DNA from: an uncultured Winogradskyella sp.
GTDB taxonomy: Bacteria; Bacteroidota; Bacteroidia; Flavobacteriales; Flavobacteriaceae
DNA length: 64,000 bases
Assembly: GCF_947501905.1 (NCBI RefSeq)
Contig: NZ_CANMXL010000001.1
Location: 248,001 to 312,000 of the forward strand
Direction of reading: 5' to 3'
The notes under the pieces were generated by a model, which was not told the origin of the DNA, did no database searches, and saw only the letters and a program-made list of their open reading frames with translations. Positions 9,587 through 18,358 of this stretch are shown here, in pieces; the stretch's first letter is position 1, and every line of letters begins with the position of its first letter. The position numbers and the translations under genes were made by a program.

Positions 9587-9986
9587 TTAAAAAGACCTCA
9601 TCCAGGAGCTGAATATCATATACGATATTCGGTGGTGAGTAATCTTTATTAGGAATGATTCGTTTAGGAAGGCTTTCAAAAAGAGAGGCTATCGAATATA
9701 CATATGTTGAAATAAATAGCTGATTAGAAAACTCTATATCATCAAAAGTGACTGTCTTTAATTCATCTTGACCTTCAATAACATCAACAACATCTTTACA
9801 GCAAGGTTTCATTTTTTTAGAAGTGTTTTTTACTTCCATTCCGCAACCTTTTACTTCAGAAAATACCGCAACATCAACTAAAGTATTACCGCAGTAATGC
9901 TTTTCAACGGTATAAGAAAACGTTGAAAGCAATACTAAAGCAGATAATGCTACAGCAAATATTTTATGTGATACTATATATTTCAC
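9582..9986 (-). CDS. HYC_CC_PP family protein
   Basis: 134 aa, GTG start. It has a signal-anchor-like hydrophobic N-terminus and the family landmarks: HYC (residues 30-32), a further Cys at 48, CC (62-63) and PP (118-119). The family takes its name from these motifs. From general knowledge members are restricted to Bacteroidota and often precede a TonB receptor and an HMA protein. The conserved His/Cys set suggests soft-metal binding in the periplasm. The role is inferred only. Confidence 0.85.
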   Translation of the reverse strand: MKYIVSHKIFAVALSALVLLSTFSYTVEKHYCGNTLVDVAVFSEVKGCGMEVKNTSKKMKPCCKDVVDVIEGQDELKTVTFDDIEFSNQLFISTYVYSIASLFESLPKRIIPNKDYSPPNIVYDIQLLDEVFLI

Positions 9987-10037
9987 GATGCAAAATTACT
10001 AAAAATCGCTTTACAGGCTATTTAATTTATAAATCTC

Positions 10038-10466
10038 TTAACGCTTTAGCTTATAATAGTACAGCGCAGGTAATAGTAAAAGAAGTAGAATCGGTTGAAT
10101 AAGAAAACGACGTACATTAAAGAACAAATAGTAATCTTCTTGTCGTGGGTTTATTACAAAATATAAAAACGGAATCAAGAAGCATAAATACGCTACGGCA
10201 TAAACTAAAGTCGAAAACTTTATCATCTGTTTATCTTTAAAAGCACAATAAATAATACCTAAAGACAACAGTGTATTTATAAGATAACGCAATGAGGTAA
10301 AGAACACCAATTTTGCTACTTCTCGCCTTGGGCTATCGATGTATAAATAATCATTCTCAAAAAACAATAAGTATGGATCATAAAACAAAGTATCTTCAAA
10401 AGCTCTTACTAAAATTAGCAAACCCAAAAGCACAAAAGCCACAATATATGATAGCGTCTTAGACAT
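10038..10466 (-). CDS. Exosortase F system-associated membrane protein
   Basis: 142 aa from the ATG at 10466, which overlaps the xrtF end by 8 bp. Longer alternatives would read further into xrtF. Four hydrophobic helices, with FFENDYLYIDSPR between helices 1 and 2 and a short basic tail (YYYKLKR). This matches the small protein regularly encoded next to XrtF in Flavobacteriia. Its biochemical role is not known. Confidence 0.82.
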   Translation of the reverse strand: MSKTLSYIVAFVLLGLLILVRAFEDTLFYDPYLLFFENDYLYIDSPRREVAKLVFFTSLRYLINTLLSLGIIYCAFKDKQMIKFSTLVYAVAYLCFLIPFLYFVINPRQEDYYLFFNVRRFLIQPILLLLLLPALYYYKLKR

Positions 10467-11013
10467 TTGCCGATTTAGTTTGTATTGAAAAGTGTCTAAC
10501 CCAAAACATCCATAGTAAAAAGACCATACCATAAATAGCTAAAGGAAAAATAACCTCATGCATGACTTCGCTTCGCCATGGATATTTGTACAACCCAACA
10601 GTCAGTAGCACAATTCTAATGAGATTAACAGCATATATCAATACACTGCCTGCTAATATAAACAGAAACGTACGCTTAAAGGTATCTCTAAACGATACAA
10701 CAAATGCTATAAATAAAATGATAACGCTCATACCATTACATCCTTCAATAATTCTCGCTAAATATTTCTGATTTACAAACACCATCAAAGAAGATTCCTC
10801 AGTATGAGGCACAATGTTAGTCCTGTAACCGAAACCAGTTAAGATAGATTCTGTTTGCTTACCTACTAAATGTGTCATATAATCCGGATAGTATTTAGAA
10901 TCTTCAGAAAAATCTAAATAAAATTTGTAGCCTATAGACAAAACACCATATACCAAAACGAATGTTAAGATAAAGCGAATGACCAATTTATATTTTGTAA
11001 GTAATGACCTCAA
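10459..11013 (-). CDS. xrtF: Exosortase family protein XrtF
   Basis: 184 aa with a TTG start (no ATG before the conserved region). A multi-pass membrane cysteine protease/transpeptidase homologue. The exosortase triad is visible: Cys92 in EGCNGM, Arg133 in NLIRI, His152 in MHEV. Exosortases process a C-terminal sorting signal on exported proteins. The XrtF branch lies outside the PEP-CTERM/EPS systems, and I see no obvious substrate in this window. Coupled by overlap to its associated protein. Confidence 0.9.
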   Translation of the reverse strand: MRSLLTKYKLVIRFILTFVLVYGVLSIGYKFYLDFSEDSKYYPDYMTHLVGKQTESILTGFGYRTNIVPHTEESSLMVFVNQKYLARIIEGCNGMSVIILFIAFVVSFRDTFKRTFLFILAGSVLIYAVNLIRIVLLTVGLYKYPWRSEVMHEVIFPLAIYGMVFLLWMFWVRHFSIQTKSANV

Positions 11014-11105
11014 ATGAAGACTTATGTTAGCGTGCTGTTAAATTTATAGAATTGGAATTTGAAAGTAGCACTTTTTAGATATTTTTACCAAAATTTTTAT
11101 TGAAA

Positions 11106-11564
11106 ATGACATTTAAAGAATTAAAACCCGAAATAACTAACATCACTTCTAATGCATCAATAACTGTTGACGAGAGGCTTTTAAAAATCTGTGAACTACT
11201 AGAAGAAAATATAACATATTATAACTGGGTTGGGTTTTATTTTAAAAACGGTGACAAGCACGAATTAAAGCTTGGGCCTTACGTGGGTGAGCCAACAGAC
11301 CATACAATTATACCTTTTGGGAAAGGTATTTGTGGACAAGTTGCTGTTAGTAATAAGAATTTTGTGGCACCAGATGTAAAGGCACAAGACAACTATATAG
11401 CATGCAGTATCACTGTAAAAGCTGAAATCGTTGTCCCTATTTTTGTAAATGGAGAAAATATAGGTCAAATAGATATAGACTCTAATACTGCTGACCCATT
11501 TACAGAAGCTGATGAACGTTTTCTAGAGTTTGTTTGTAAAGAAGTGTCTAAGCTAATAGACTAA
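11106..11564 (+). CDS. GAF-domain free methionine-R-sulfoxide reductase (fRMsr)
   Basis: 152 aa from ATG 11106 (TTG at 11100 is an alternative). A single GAF domain of the YebR/fRMsr type that reduces free methionine-R-sulfoxide. Two cysteines lie in the conserved positions: C76 in GKGICG and C100 in YIACS, followed by KAEIVVP. The opening half (ENITYYNWVGFYF) also fits the family. The stop is 8 bp from the convergent stop of the permease gene. With the MsrA at 41163 it is the second methionine-sulfoxide repair enzyme in the window. Confidence 0.88.
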   Translation: MTFKELKPEITNITSNASITVDERLLKICELLEENITYYNWVGFYFKNGDKHELKLGPYVGEPTDHTIIPFGKGICGQVAVSNKNFVAPDVKAQDNYIACSITVKAEIVVPIFVNGENIGQIDIDSNTADPFTEADERFLEFVCKEVSKLID

Positions 11565-11572
11565 ATTCATTT

Positions 11573-12826
11573 CTACATACCTGTTCTAATTGCTTCAACA
11601 GGATCTAAACGTGATGCTCTTAATGCTGGGATTACTCCGGATATTAGTCCTATGAGTGAAGAGATTGAGCAGCCTAGAAAAATATTTTGAGGCGAAAGCA
11701 CAAAATTAAAGTCTTCGGTAATACTATTGGCAAACAAAGTACCTAACCAAACCATTAAAAGTCCAACTAACCCTCCGACAATAGCTAAGATTACCGCTTC
11801 AAATAAAAATTGAAACATAATAAATCTATTCTTTGCTCCTAAAGATTTCTGAATACCTATAAGATTGGTGCGTTCTTTTACACTCACAAACATAATATTA
11901 GCGATACCAAAACCACCAACTAGTAGTGAAAAAATACTAATCATCCAGCCAATAAAATTCATACTACCAATAATACCATCAATTGCTGCTTTAAGCCCAG
12001 AAATAACGCTAATAAAAAAGGTGTCAATCTCATTTGGTTTAAGACCTCGGCGGTTACGCATTATTTGTGTGACCTCAGCCTTCAATTCATCAATATCAGC
12101 ATCAGGATTTGGTTTTATAATAACAATATTATTAATGTTACGATTATTATCGCCATATCGATTCCTTACAAAATTTGCTGGAAGAAAAATAGACACATCA
12201 TTACTATCTCCAAACAACCCAGAACCTTCTTTTTTAACCACACCAATCACCGTAAACTTTTGTCCGTAAAGCCGAATGCGTTTCCCAATAGGTTCTAATT
12301 CTCCAAAAAGCGAATTAGCAATTTCATCACCAATAACAATAACTGGTTTTCCTGAATTAGATTCGGACTCATTGTAAAAACGTCCTTTTGAGAACTCTAG
12401 AGTTTGTATATCTGCAAATTGATGAGATACCACAACTGTATTCACATTACTAACAACTTCAGATTCATATCGTACACTTTCTGGTCGTACAAATAATTGA
12501 TATGCTACATGTTCTGCTCCTGTAAGATTATCTTTTAAATAATTGTATTCCGTGAAATTTACCTTATCAAATTGTTGTCGTTTCCATCTCGGTACATCAG
12601 TAGGACCAAATGAAAAACGCGCCAAATACATGGTATTGCTATCTAAAGAGCTTAATTGCGACTTAATATTTCTATCTAAAGAATCAACAGCTGCAAGCAC
12701 AGCTATAATAGAAAAGATACCGATTGTTACACCTAGCAACGATAAAAACGTACGTAGCTTATTATTACGAAGTGCATTAAAAGCAAAAGAAAAACTCTCT
12801 CTTAATAGTCTTAAATAGACAAACAT
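11573..12826 (-). CDS. ABC transporter permease (MacB/FtsX type), copy 2
   Basis: 417 aa. N-terminal membrane helix preceded by the NALRNNKLRTFLSLLGVTIG signature, a MacB-type periplasmic domain (about 45-280), and three C-terminal helices with the FtsX fold, ending ALRASRLDPVEAIRTGM. No ATPase gene lies nearby, so the nucleotide-binding partner must be encoded elsewhere. It is a tandem paralogue of the next gene upstream. Substrate unknown; the MacB group moves lipoproteins, peptides or drugs. Confidence 0.9.
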   Translation of the reverse strand: MFVYLRLLRESFSFAFNALRNNKLRTFLSLLGVTIGIFSIIAVLAAVDSLDRNIKSQLSSLDSNTMYLARFSFGPTDVPRWKRQQFDKVNFTEYNYLKDNLTGAEHVAYQLFVRPESVRYESEVVSNVNTVVVSHQFADIQTLEFSKGRFYNESESNSGKPVIVIGDEIANSLFGELEPIGKRIRLYGQKFTVIGVVKKEGSGLFGDSNDVSIFLPANFVRNRYGDNNRNINNIVIIKPNPDADIDELKAEVTQIMRNRRGLKPNEIDTFFISVISGLKAAIDGIIGSMNFIGWMISIFSLLVGGFGIANIMFVSVKERTNLIGIQKSLGAKNRFIMFQFLFEAVILAIVGGLVGLLMVWLGTLFANSITEDFNFVLSPQNIFLGCSISSLIGLISGVIPALRASRLDPVEAIRTGM

Positions 12827-12909
12827 TTAGGGTTGATTTTATAGGAATTAAAGATATAGTCTCTAACTCAAAAAACTGTTACAGAAAGCTTAAAAAAGAT
12901 TTATGGAAT

Positions 12910-14160
12910 TTACATTCCTGTTCTAATCGCTTCAACAGGATCTAAACGTGAAGCCCGAATAGCTGGAAGAACACCTGAAATTAAGCCAATTACAGAAGAA
13001 AGCCCAAATCCTAACAACATATTGTATGGTGATAGTACAAATTCAAAATCGCCAGAAAAACTTGAAGCAATTAATGTCATAACCCAAACTAATCCTAACC
13101 CAACCAGACCTCCGACAATAGCTAGTATTACCGCTTCAAATAAAAACTGAAACATAATAAATCTATTTTTAGCACCTAAGGACTTTTGAATACCAATGAG
13201 ATTGGTACGCTCTTTTACACTCACAAACATAATATTGGCAATACCAAAACCTCCAACTAAGAGTGAAAATAAGCTTATCATCCAACCAATACCGTTCATA
13301 ACACCAATAATACTATCTACAAAAGATACTAAGCCAGCGAGTTTATTTACAAAGAAGTCATCTTCTTCATCTGCTTTAAGACCTCTGTATACTCTAAATT
13401 TTTGTTTTAAAACACTTTCAAACGCACCAATATCTGTTCCTGCTTTTGGTTTTATTACCACTGCGCCTGGCAATCCGTTTGCACCTCCATTCCTAAATCG
13501 ACGTACAAAATTAGCTGGCACAAAAGCTTTACCATCTGGCGAATCACCTAGACCAGTTCCATATTTATCTAAGACACCAATGACGGATAGTTTTCTTCCG
13601 TAAACCCTTATTTGTTTGCCAATGGGATTATCATTACCAAATAAGTTTTCAGCAAGTGTATATCCTAGAACAATTACCGGAGCTCCAGTCTCAGATTCTA
13701 ATTCAGAATAAAAGCGCCCTTGAGAAATTTTAAGATTATCTATGATATAAATGCCTTCAGAAATAGGTGTCACTTCTACATTAGTTAAGGTTTCTGCTTG
13801 ATATCTAATGGTTTCAGCACCTCCAAAAATCACATAAGCAGTGGCTTCTACATCTATAATATTTCGTCTTATAAACTCATAATCATCATAATCTACTTGA
13901 GGATAATTTTCGCGCTTCCACCTAGGGACTTGAGTTGGACCAAATGAATATTTTGTAAGGTAAATAGTGTTTTTATCAAGACCTTCGAGGCTGCCTTTTA
14001 TATTTTGGTCTAAAGAATCGACCGCAGCTAAAACTGCAATTATTGAAAAGATACCAACAGTAACACCTAACAGTGATAAAAATGTACGGAGTTTATTGTT
14101 TCGTAATGCATTTAAAGCAAAAGAAAAACTCTCTTTAAATAGGCGAAGATATACTAGCAT
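12910..14160 (-). CDS. ABC transporter permease (MacB/FtsX type), copy 1
   Basis: 416 aa, same architecture as its neighbour: helix 1 with NNKLRTFLSLLGVTVG, periplasmic MacB-like domain, three FtsX helices. A block of more than 50 residues around GFGIANIMFVSVKERTNLIG is identical in the two proteins, while their periplasmic domains have diverged. The pair could form a heterodimeric permease. The gap to the second copy is 83 bp, so they are probably one transcript. Confidence 0.9.
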   Translation of the reverse strand: MLVYLRLFKESFSFALNALRNNKLRTFLSLLGVTVGIFSIIAVLAAVDSLDQNIKGSLEGLDKNTIYLTKYSFGPTQVPRWKRENYPQVDYDDYEFIRRNIIDVEATAYVIFGGAETIRYQAETLTNVEVTPISEGIYIIDNLKISQGRFYSELESETGAPVIVLGYTLAENLFGNDNPIGKQIRVYGRKLSVIGVLDKYGTGLGDSPDGKAFVPANFVRRFRNGGANGLPGAVVIKPKAGTDIGAFESVLKQKFRVYRGLKADEEDDFFVNKLAGLVSFVDSIIGVMNGIGWMISLFSLLVGGFGIANIMFVSVKERTNLIGIQKSLGAKNRFIMFQFLFEAVILAIVGGLVGLGLVWVMTLIASSFSGDFEFVLSPYNMLLGFGLSSVIGLISGVLPAIRASRLDPVEAIRTGM

Positions 14161-14305
14161 TAGCCTTTAATTTTCTATAAATATACCGATAAGACGTTTT
14201 CAACAATTTAATGTTACAAAAAACTGAAACAAAGTGCTTTTTTTGGTCTTCTTTTTTTGGAGTTATGAGTATTTTTATGCCTTTCAAATTTCACAACACA
14301 ACACC

Positions 14306-15832
14306 ATGAGCAACAAAACCATTTCATCAGCGCTAATTTCTGTATTTAGTAAGGATGGCTTAGAACCAATCGTAAAAAAACTTAACGACCTTGGCGTCAC
14401 TATTTACTCTACTGGAGGTACTGAAAAATTTATTAAAGATTTAGGTATTAATGTCATACCAGTAGAAGATGTAACTTCTTACCCATCAATACTTGGAGGT
14501 CGAGTAAAAACATTACATCCAAAAGTTTTTGGTGGTATCCTAAATCGTCAAAACCATGAAGGCGATGTTGCAGAACTAAAAGAATTTGAAATACCACAAA
14601 TAGATGTGGTTATAGTAGATTTATATCCATTTGAAAAAACTGTTGCATCTGGCGCAAGCAACCAAGATATTATAGAAAAAATTGATATTGGAGGCATTTC
14701 ATTAATTAGAGCTGCTGCAAAAAATTATGCTGATGTTACTTGTGTATCATCTGTTGATGATTATGCTGAATTTTTAGAACTTCTAAATTCTAAAAATGGT
14801 GAAACTTCCGAAGAAGACAGAAAACGTTTTGCAACAAAAGCATTTAACGTGTCATCACATTACGATTCTGCAATTTTTAATTATTTCAATAATCATGAAC
14901 TAGCAGTTTTAAAAATTAGTGAGACTAAAGGCAAAGTATTACGTTATGGTGAAAACCCACATCAGAAAGGTTTTTTCTTTGGCAACTTTGATGCCATGTT
15001 TACTAAACTTCACGGTAAAGAATTGAGTTATAACAATCTTTTAGATGTTGATGCAGCCGTAAATTTAATTTTAGAGTTTAAAAATGAAGCACCAACTTTC
15101 GCCATTTTAAAACACAATAATGCTTGTGGCTTTGCGCAACGCAATTCTATCAATCAAGCCTATGTTGATGCATTAGCTGGTGACCCAGTTTCTGCTTTTG
15201 GAGGTATTTTAATTTCTAATACTGAAATTGATAAAGCAACAGCTGAAGAAATTCATAAACTATTTTGTGAAGTTGTTATCGCACCTTCTTTTAGTGATGA
15301 AGCCTTAGAAATTTTAAAAGGGAAGAAAAATAGAATTCTTTTAATTCTTAACGATATTGAACTTCCAAAAACAACTGTAAGAACATGCCTAAACGGCGCC
15401 TTAGTTCAAGAAAGAGATGCAAAAACAGATGCTAAAGAAGATTTAAAAACAGTGACTAAAACTACACCTTCAGATTCAGATATTGAGGACTTAATTTTTG
15501 CCTCAAAAATCTGCAAGCACACAAAATCTAATACCATTGTTTTAGTTAAGAATAAACAATTATGTGCCAGTGGAACAGGACAAACCAGTCGTGTAGATGC
15601 ACTTAACCAAGCTATACATAAAGCACAATCTTTTAATTTTGATTTAAAAGGTGCTGTGATGGCCAGTGATGCATTCTTCCCTTTTCCTGATTGTGTAGAG
15701 ATTGCGGATAATGCAGGTATTAAAGCTGTAATTCAGCCTGGTGGTTCTATAAAAGATGAATTAAGCATCAATTATTGCGATGCTAACAATGTGTCTATGG
15801 TATTCACTGGAACACGTCATTTTAAGCATTAG
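14306..15832 (+). CDS. purH: Bifunctional AICAR transformylase / IMP cyclohydrolase
   Basis: 508 aa from ATG 14306, the usual PurH length. The in-frame GTG at 14234 would add a hydrophobic stretch foreign to the family. It catalyses the last two steps of de novo IMP synthesis in the cytosol. The N-terminal MGS-like cyclohydrolase domain (about 5-145) has SGRVKTLHP-type GGRVKTLHPKVFGGIL. The C-terminal transformylase domain carries the catalytic KHNNACGFA (Lys-His) and DPVSAFGG motifs and ends in the typical GTRHFKH. Confidence 0.98.
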   Translation: MSNKTISSALISVFSKDGLEPIVKKLNDLGVTIYSTGGTEKFIKDLGINVIPVEDVTSYPSILGGRVKTLHPKVFGGILNRQNHEGDVAELKEFEIPQIDVVIVDLYPFEKTVASGASNQDIIEKIDIGGISLIRAAAKNYADVTCVSSVDDYAEFLELLNSKNGETSEEDRKRFATKAFNVSSHYDSAIFNYFNNHELAVLKISETKGKVLRYGENPHQKGFFFGNFDAMFTKLHGKELSYNNLLDVDAAVNLILEFKNEAPTFAILKHNNACGFAQRNSINQAYVDALAGDPVSAFGGILISNTEIDKATAEEIHKLFCEVVIAPSFSDEALEILKGKKNRILLILNDIELPKTTVRTCLNGALVQERDAKTDAKEDLKTVTKTTPSDSDIEDLIFASKICKHTKSNTIVLVKNKQLCASGTGQTSRVDALNQAIHKAQSFNFDLKGAVMASDAFFPFPDCVEIADNAGIKAVIQPGGSIKDELSINYCDANNVSMVFTGTRHFKH

Positions 15833-16002
15833 AATTTGTTTTAAAACAGAACTATTTTGAATAAATTTTTAAGGTTTTAAAATGCTTCAAAAAAAAAGCG
15901 TGCAATAAACGTCTATAGAGCTAGAAATACCGTATAATTTATTACATTTACGTACAGCCAATAATTTAAGAGAATACACACCCCAAAATATTATAAAAAC
16001 GC

Positions 16003-17031
16003 ATGGGATTTTTTGACTTCCTAACAGAAGAAATAGCCATTGATTTAGGTACCGCAAACACATTAATTATTCACAATGACAAAGTTGTCGTTGACAGTCC
16101 ATCGATTGTTGCAAGAGACAGACTTACTGGAAAAATAATTGCAGTTGGTAAAGAAGCCAATATGATGCAAGGTAAAACGCATGAGAATATCAAAACGATT
16201 CGTCCTCTAAAAGATGGTGTAATTGCAGATTTTGATGCTTCGGAGCAAATGATAAACTTGTTTATTAAAAACATCCCTGCCTTAAAGAAAAAGCTTTTTA
16301 ATCCTTCACTTCGCATGGTAGTTTGTATTCCTTCTGGTATTACTGAAGTTGAAATGCGAGCAGTAAAAGAATCTTGTGAACGTGTAAATGGTAAAGAAGT
16401 ATATCTGATTCATGAACCAATGGCAGCAGCTATTGGTATTGGTGTAGATATTATGCAGCCAAAAGGAAATATGATTGTTGATATTGGTGGCGGAACAACA
16501 GAAATTGCTGTAATTGCTCTTGGTGGTATTGTTTGTGACAAATCTGTTAAAGTTGCTGGTGATGTATTTACAAATGATATTATCTATTACATGCGTACAC
16601 AGCACAACCTCTATGTTGGTGACCGTACTGCAGAAAAAATTAAAATACAGATTGGTGCAGCTACTGAAGACTTAGATTTGCCACCAGAAGACATGAGTGT
16701 TCAAGGGCGTGATTTACTAACAGGTAAACCTAAACAAGTGCAAATTTCTTATCGCGAAATTGCAAAGGCATTAGACAAATCTATTTTAAGAATTGAAGAT
16801 TCTGTAATGGAGACCTTATCCCAAACACCTCCAGAATTAGCCGCAGATATTTACAATACAGGTATTTATTTAGCTGGTGGTGGATCTATGCTTAGAGGTT
16901 TAGATAAACGTTTATCTCAAAAAACAGACTTACCAGTTTATATTGCAGAAGACCCTTTAAGAGCGGTAGTTCGTGGAACAGGAATTACTCTAAAAAACCT
17001 AGCAAAATACAAAAGCGTATTGATTAAATAG
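16003..17031 (+). CDS. mreB: Rod-shape determining actin-like protein MreB
   Basis: 342 aa. Membrane-associated actin homologue that positions the elongation machinery. Actin-fold motifs are present: phosphate 1 IDLGTANTLI (residues 13-22), phosphate 2 MIVDIGGGTTEIAVI and the adenosine motif GIYLAGGGSMLRGLD. First gene of a five-gene elongasome operon (mreB-mreC-mreD-mrdA-rodA). Confidence 0.98.
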   Translation: MGFFDFLTEEIAIDLGTANTLIIHNDKVVVDSPSIVARDRLTGKIIAVGKEANMMQGKTHENIKTIRPLKDGVIADFDASEQMINLFIKNIPALKKKLFNPSLRMVVCIPSGITEVEMRAVKESCERVNGKEVYLIHEPMAAAIGIGVDIMQPKGNMIVDIGGGTTEIAVIALGGIVCDKSVKVAGDVFTNDIIYYMRTQHNLYVGDRTAEKIKIQIGAATEDLDLPPEDMSVQGRDLLTGKPKQVQISYREIAKALDKSILRIEDSVMETLSQTPPELAADIYNTGIYLAGGGSMLRGLDKRLSQKTDLPVYIAEDPLRAVVRGTGITLKNLAKYKSVLIK

Positions 17032-17040
17032 AGTTAAATA

Positions 17041-17862
17041 ATGCAGCAAATTTTCAATTTTGTAATTAGAAACAAAACATTTCTATTGTTTTTATTACTC
17101 TTTGGTATTGCATTATCCCTCACAATACAATCCCATTCGTATCACAGAAGTCAGTTTATAAACTCTGCCAATAGTTTAACTGGTGGTGTATATGGTACAG
17201 TTAATAGTGTTGGTCAATATTTTGATTTAAAAGAACAAAACACCATTCTTGTTGAAGAAAACAAGAAGCTTCGCGAAGAACTTCTCAATACAGTCAAAAC
17301 TCCACAGAATACTGCAATAGATTCCAGTCTCATTGATAAAAGGTTCAAAATTGTTTCTGCAGAAGTTTATAAGAATAGCTATAATTCTCCTAATAATTAT
17401 TTGACTATTAATAGAGGAAAGCGAGATAGTATACAACAAGATTTTGGCGTAATCACCTCTAAAGGAATAGTTGGTATTATAGATAATACTTCAAAGAAGT
17501 TTTCGACTGTGCTATCAATTTTAAGCAAGAAAAGCAGAATCAACGCTATGCTGAAAACATCAAACCAAAGTGGTTCGTTAAAATGGAATGAAGCTTCTCC
17601 GTATATAGTACAGTTAGAAGATGTTTCAAAATTCGCAAATGTAACTATAGGAGATACTATAGTCACAGGTGGGCAATCTGCCATATTCCCTAAAGGCCTT
17701 GGTATTGGTGTAGTTGAAAAATACACAATAGATGCTGGCGGAGACACTTACATTATACAAGTACGATTGTTTAATGACATGACCACTTTGCAACATGTAT
17801 ACATTATTAAAAACAATGATATCGAAGAATTAAAAACCTTAGAAGCCTTAAATAATGAATAG
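17041..17862 (+). CDS. mreC: Rod-shape determining protein MreC
   Basis: 273 aa. One N-terminal membrane helix (about 12-28), a short coiled coil (about 60-80, LKEQNTILVEENKKLREEL) and the periplasmic beta-barrel core (about 110-260) of MreC, including the GIVG and GDTIVTGGQSAIFPKGLGIG stretches. It links MreB to PBP2 in the periplasm. Starts 9 bp after mreB and overlaps mreD by 8 bp. Confidence 0.95.
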   Translation: MQQIFNFVIRNKTFLLFLLLFGIALSLTIQSHSYHRSQFINSANSLTGGVYGTVNSVGQYFDLKEQNTILVEENKKLREELLNTVKTPQNTAIDSSLIDKRFKIVSAEVYKNSYNSPNNYLTINRGKRDSIQQDFGVITSKGIVGIIDNTSKKFSTVLSILSKKSRINAMLKTSNQSGSLKWNEASPYIVQLEDVSKFANVTIGDTIVTGGQSAIFPKGLGIGVVEKYTIDAGGDTYIIQVRLFNDMTTLQHVYIIKNNDIEELKTLEALNNE

Positions 17863-18358
17863 CAGCTTGGCTTCAAATATTATAAGATTTATTGTTTTGC
17901 TATTAGTACAAGTAACTATTTGTAACAATATTAACTTACTAGGCTACATTAATCCTTATATCTATGTTATATTTATTCTATTATTTCCTGTTAAGAATAA
18001 TAGATTACTGTTCTTAGTTTTAGCTTTTAATTTGGGGCTTCTTGTAGATATGTTTCTAGATTCTGGTGGTGTACATGCTGGAGCCTCTGTCTTTTTAGCA
18101 TTTGCAAGACCTGTCTTTTTAAAGTATGCCTTTGGGACTTTGTACGACCATCAAACATTAAAGTTTGGTAATTCAGAAATTGGAGCATTAATAATGTACG
18201 TAAGCGGTTGTGTTATTCTCCATCATCTCATTCTATTTTATCTTGAAATTTTTAACATTTCTCAGATAATTCTTTTATTAAAAAAAGCGTTATTTTCTAG
18301 TATTTTCACAGTATCACTAAGTTTGTTGCTTATTTTACTATTTAAGCCTCGCAAATGA
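17855..18358 (+). CDS. mreD: Rod-shape determining membrane protein MreD
   Basis: 167 aa, about five hydrophobic helices and almost no soluble part. Weakly conserved at sequence level. Called from its size, topology and place between mreC (8-bp overlap) and mrdA (ATGA overlap). Confidence 0.9.
   Translation: MNSSLASNIIRFIVLLLVQVTICNNINLLGYINPYIYVIFILLFPVKNNRLLFLVLAFNLGLLVDMFLDSGGVHAGASVFLAFARPVFLKYAFGTLYDHQTLKFGNSEIGALIMYVSGCVILHHLILFYLEIFNISQIILLLKKALFSSIFTVSLSLLLILLFKPRK

Noticed and set aside
11865..13603. Antisense reading frames of about 135 codons opposite both permeases
   Set aside because: The two resemble each other only because the permease genes are tandem duplicates; they are shadows of the conserved FtsX core.
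14234..14305. In-frame GTG extension of purH
   Set aside because: It would add 24 residues, hydrophobic and aromatic, not found in PurH; ATG 14306 gives the normal length.
15839..15849. Palindrome TGTTTTAAAACA after purH as a terminator
   Set aside because: AT-only centre without a loop or a T-tract; too weak to call.
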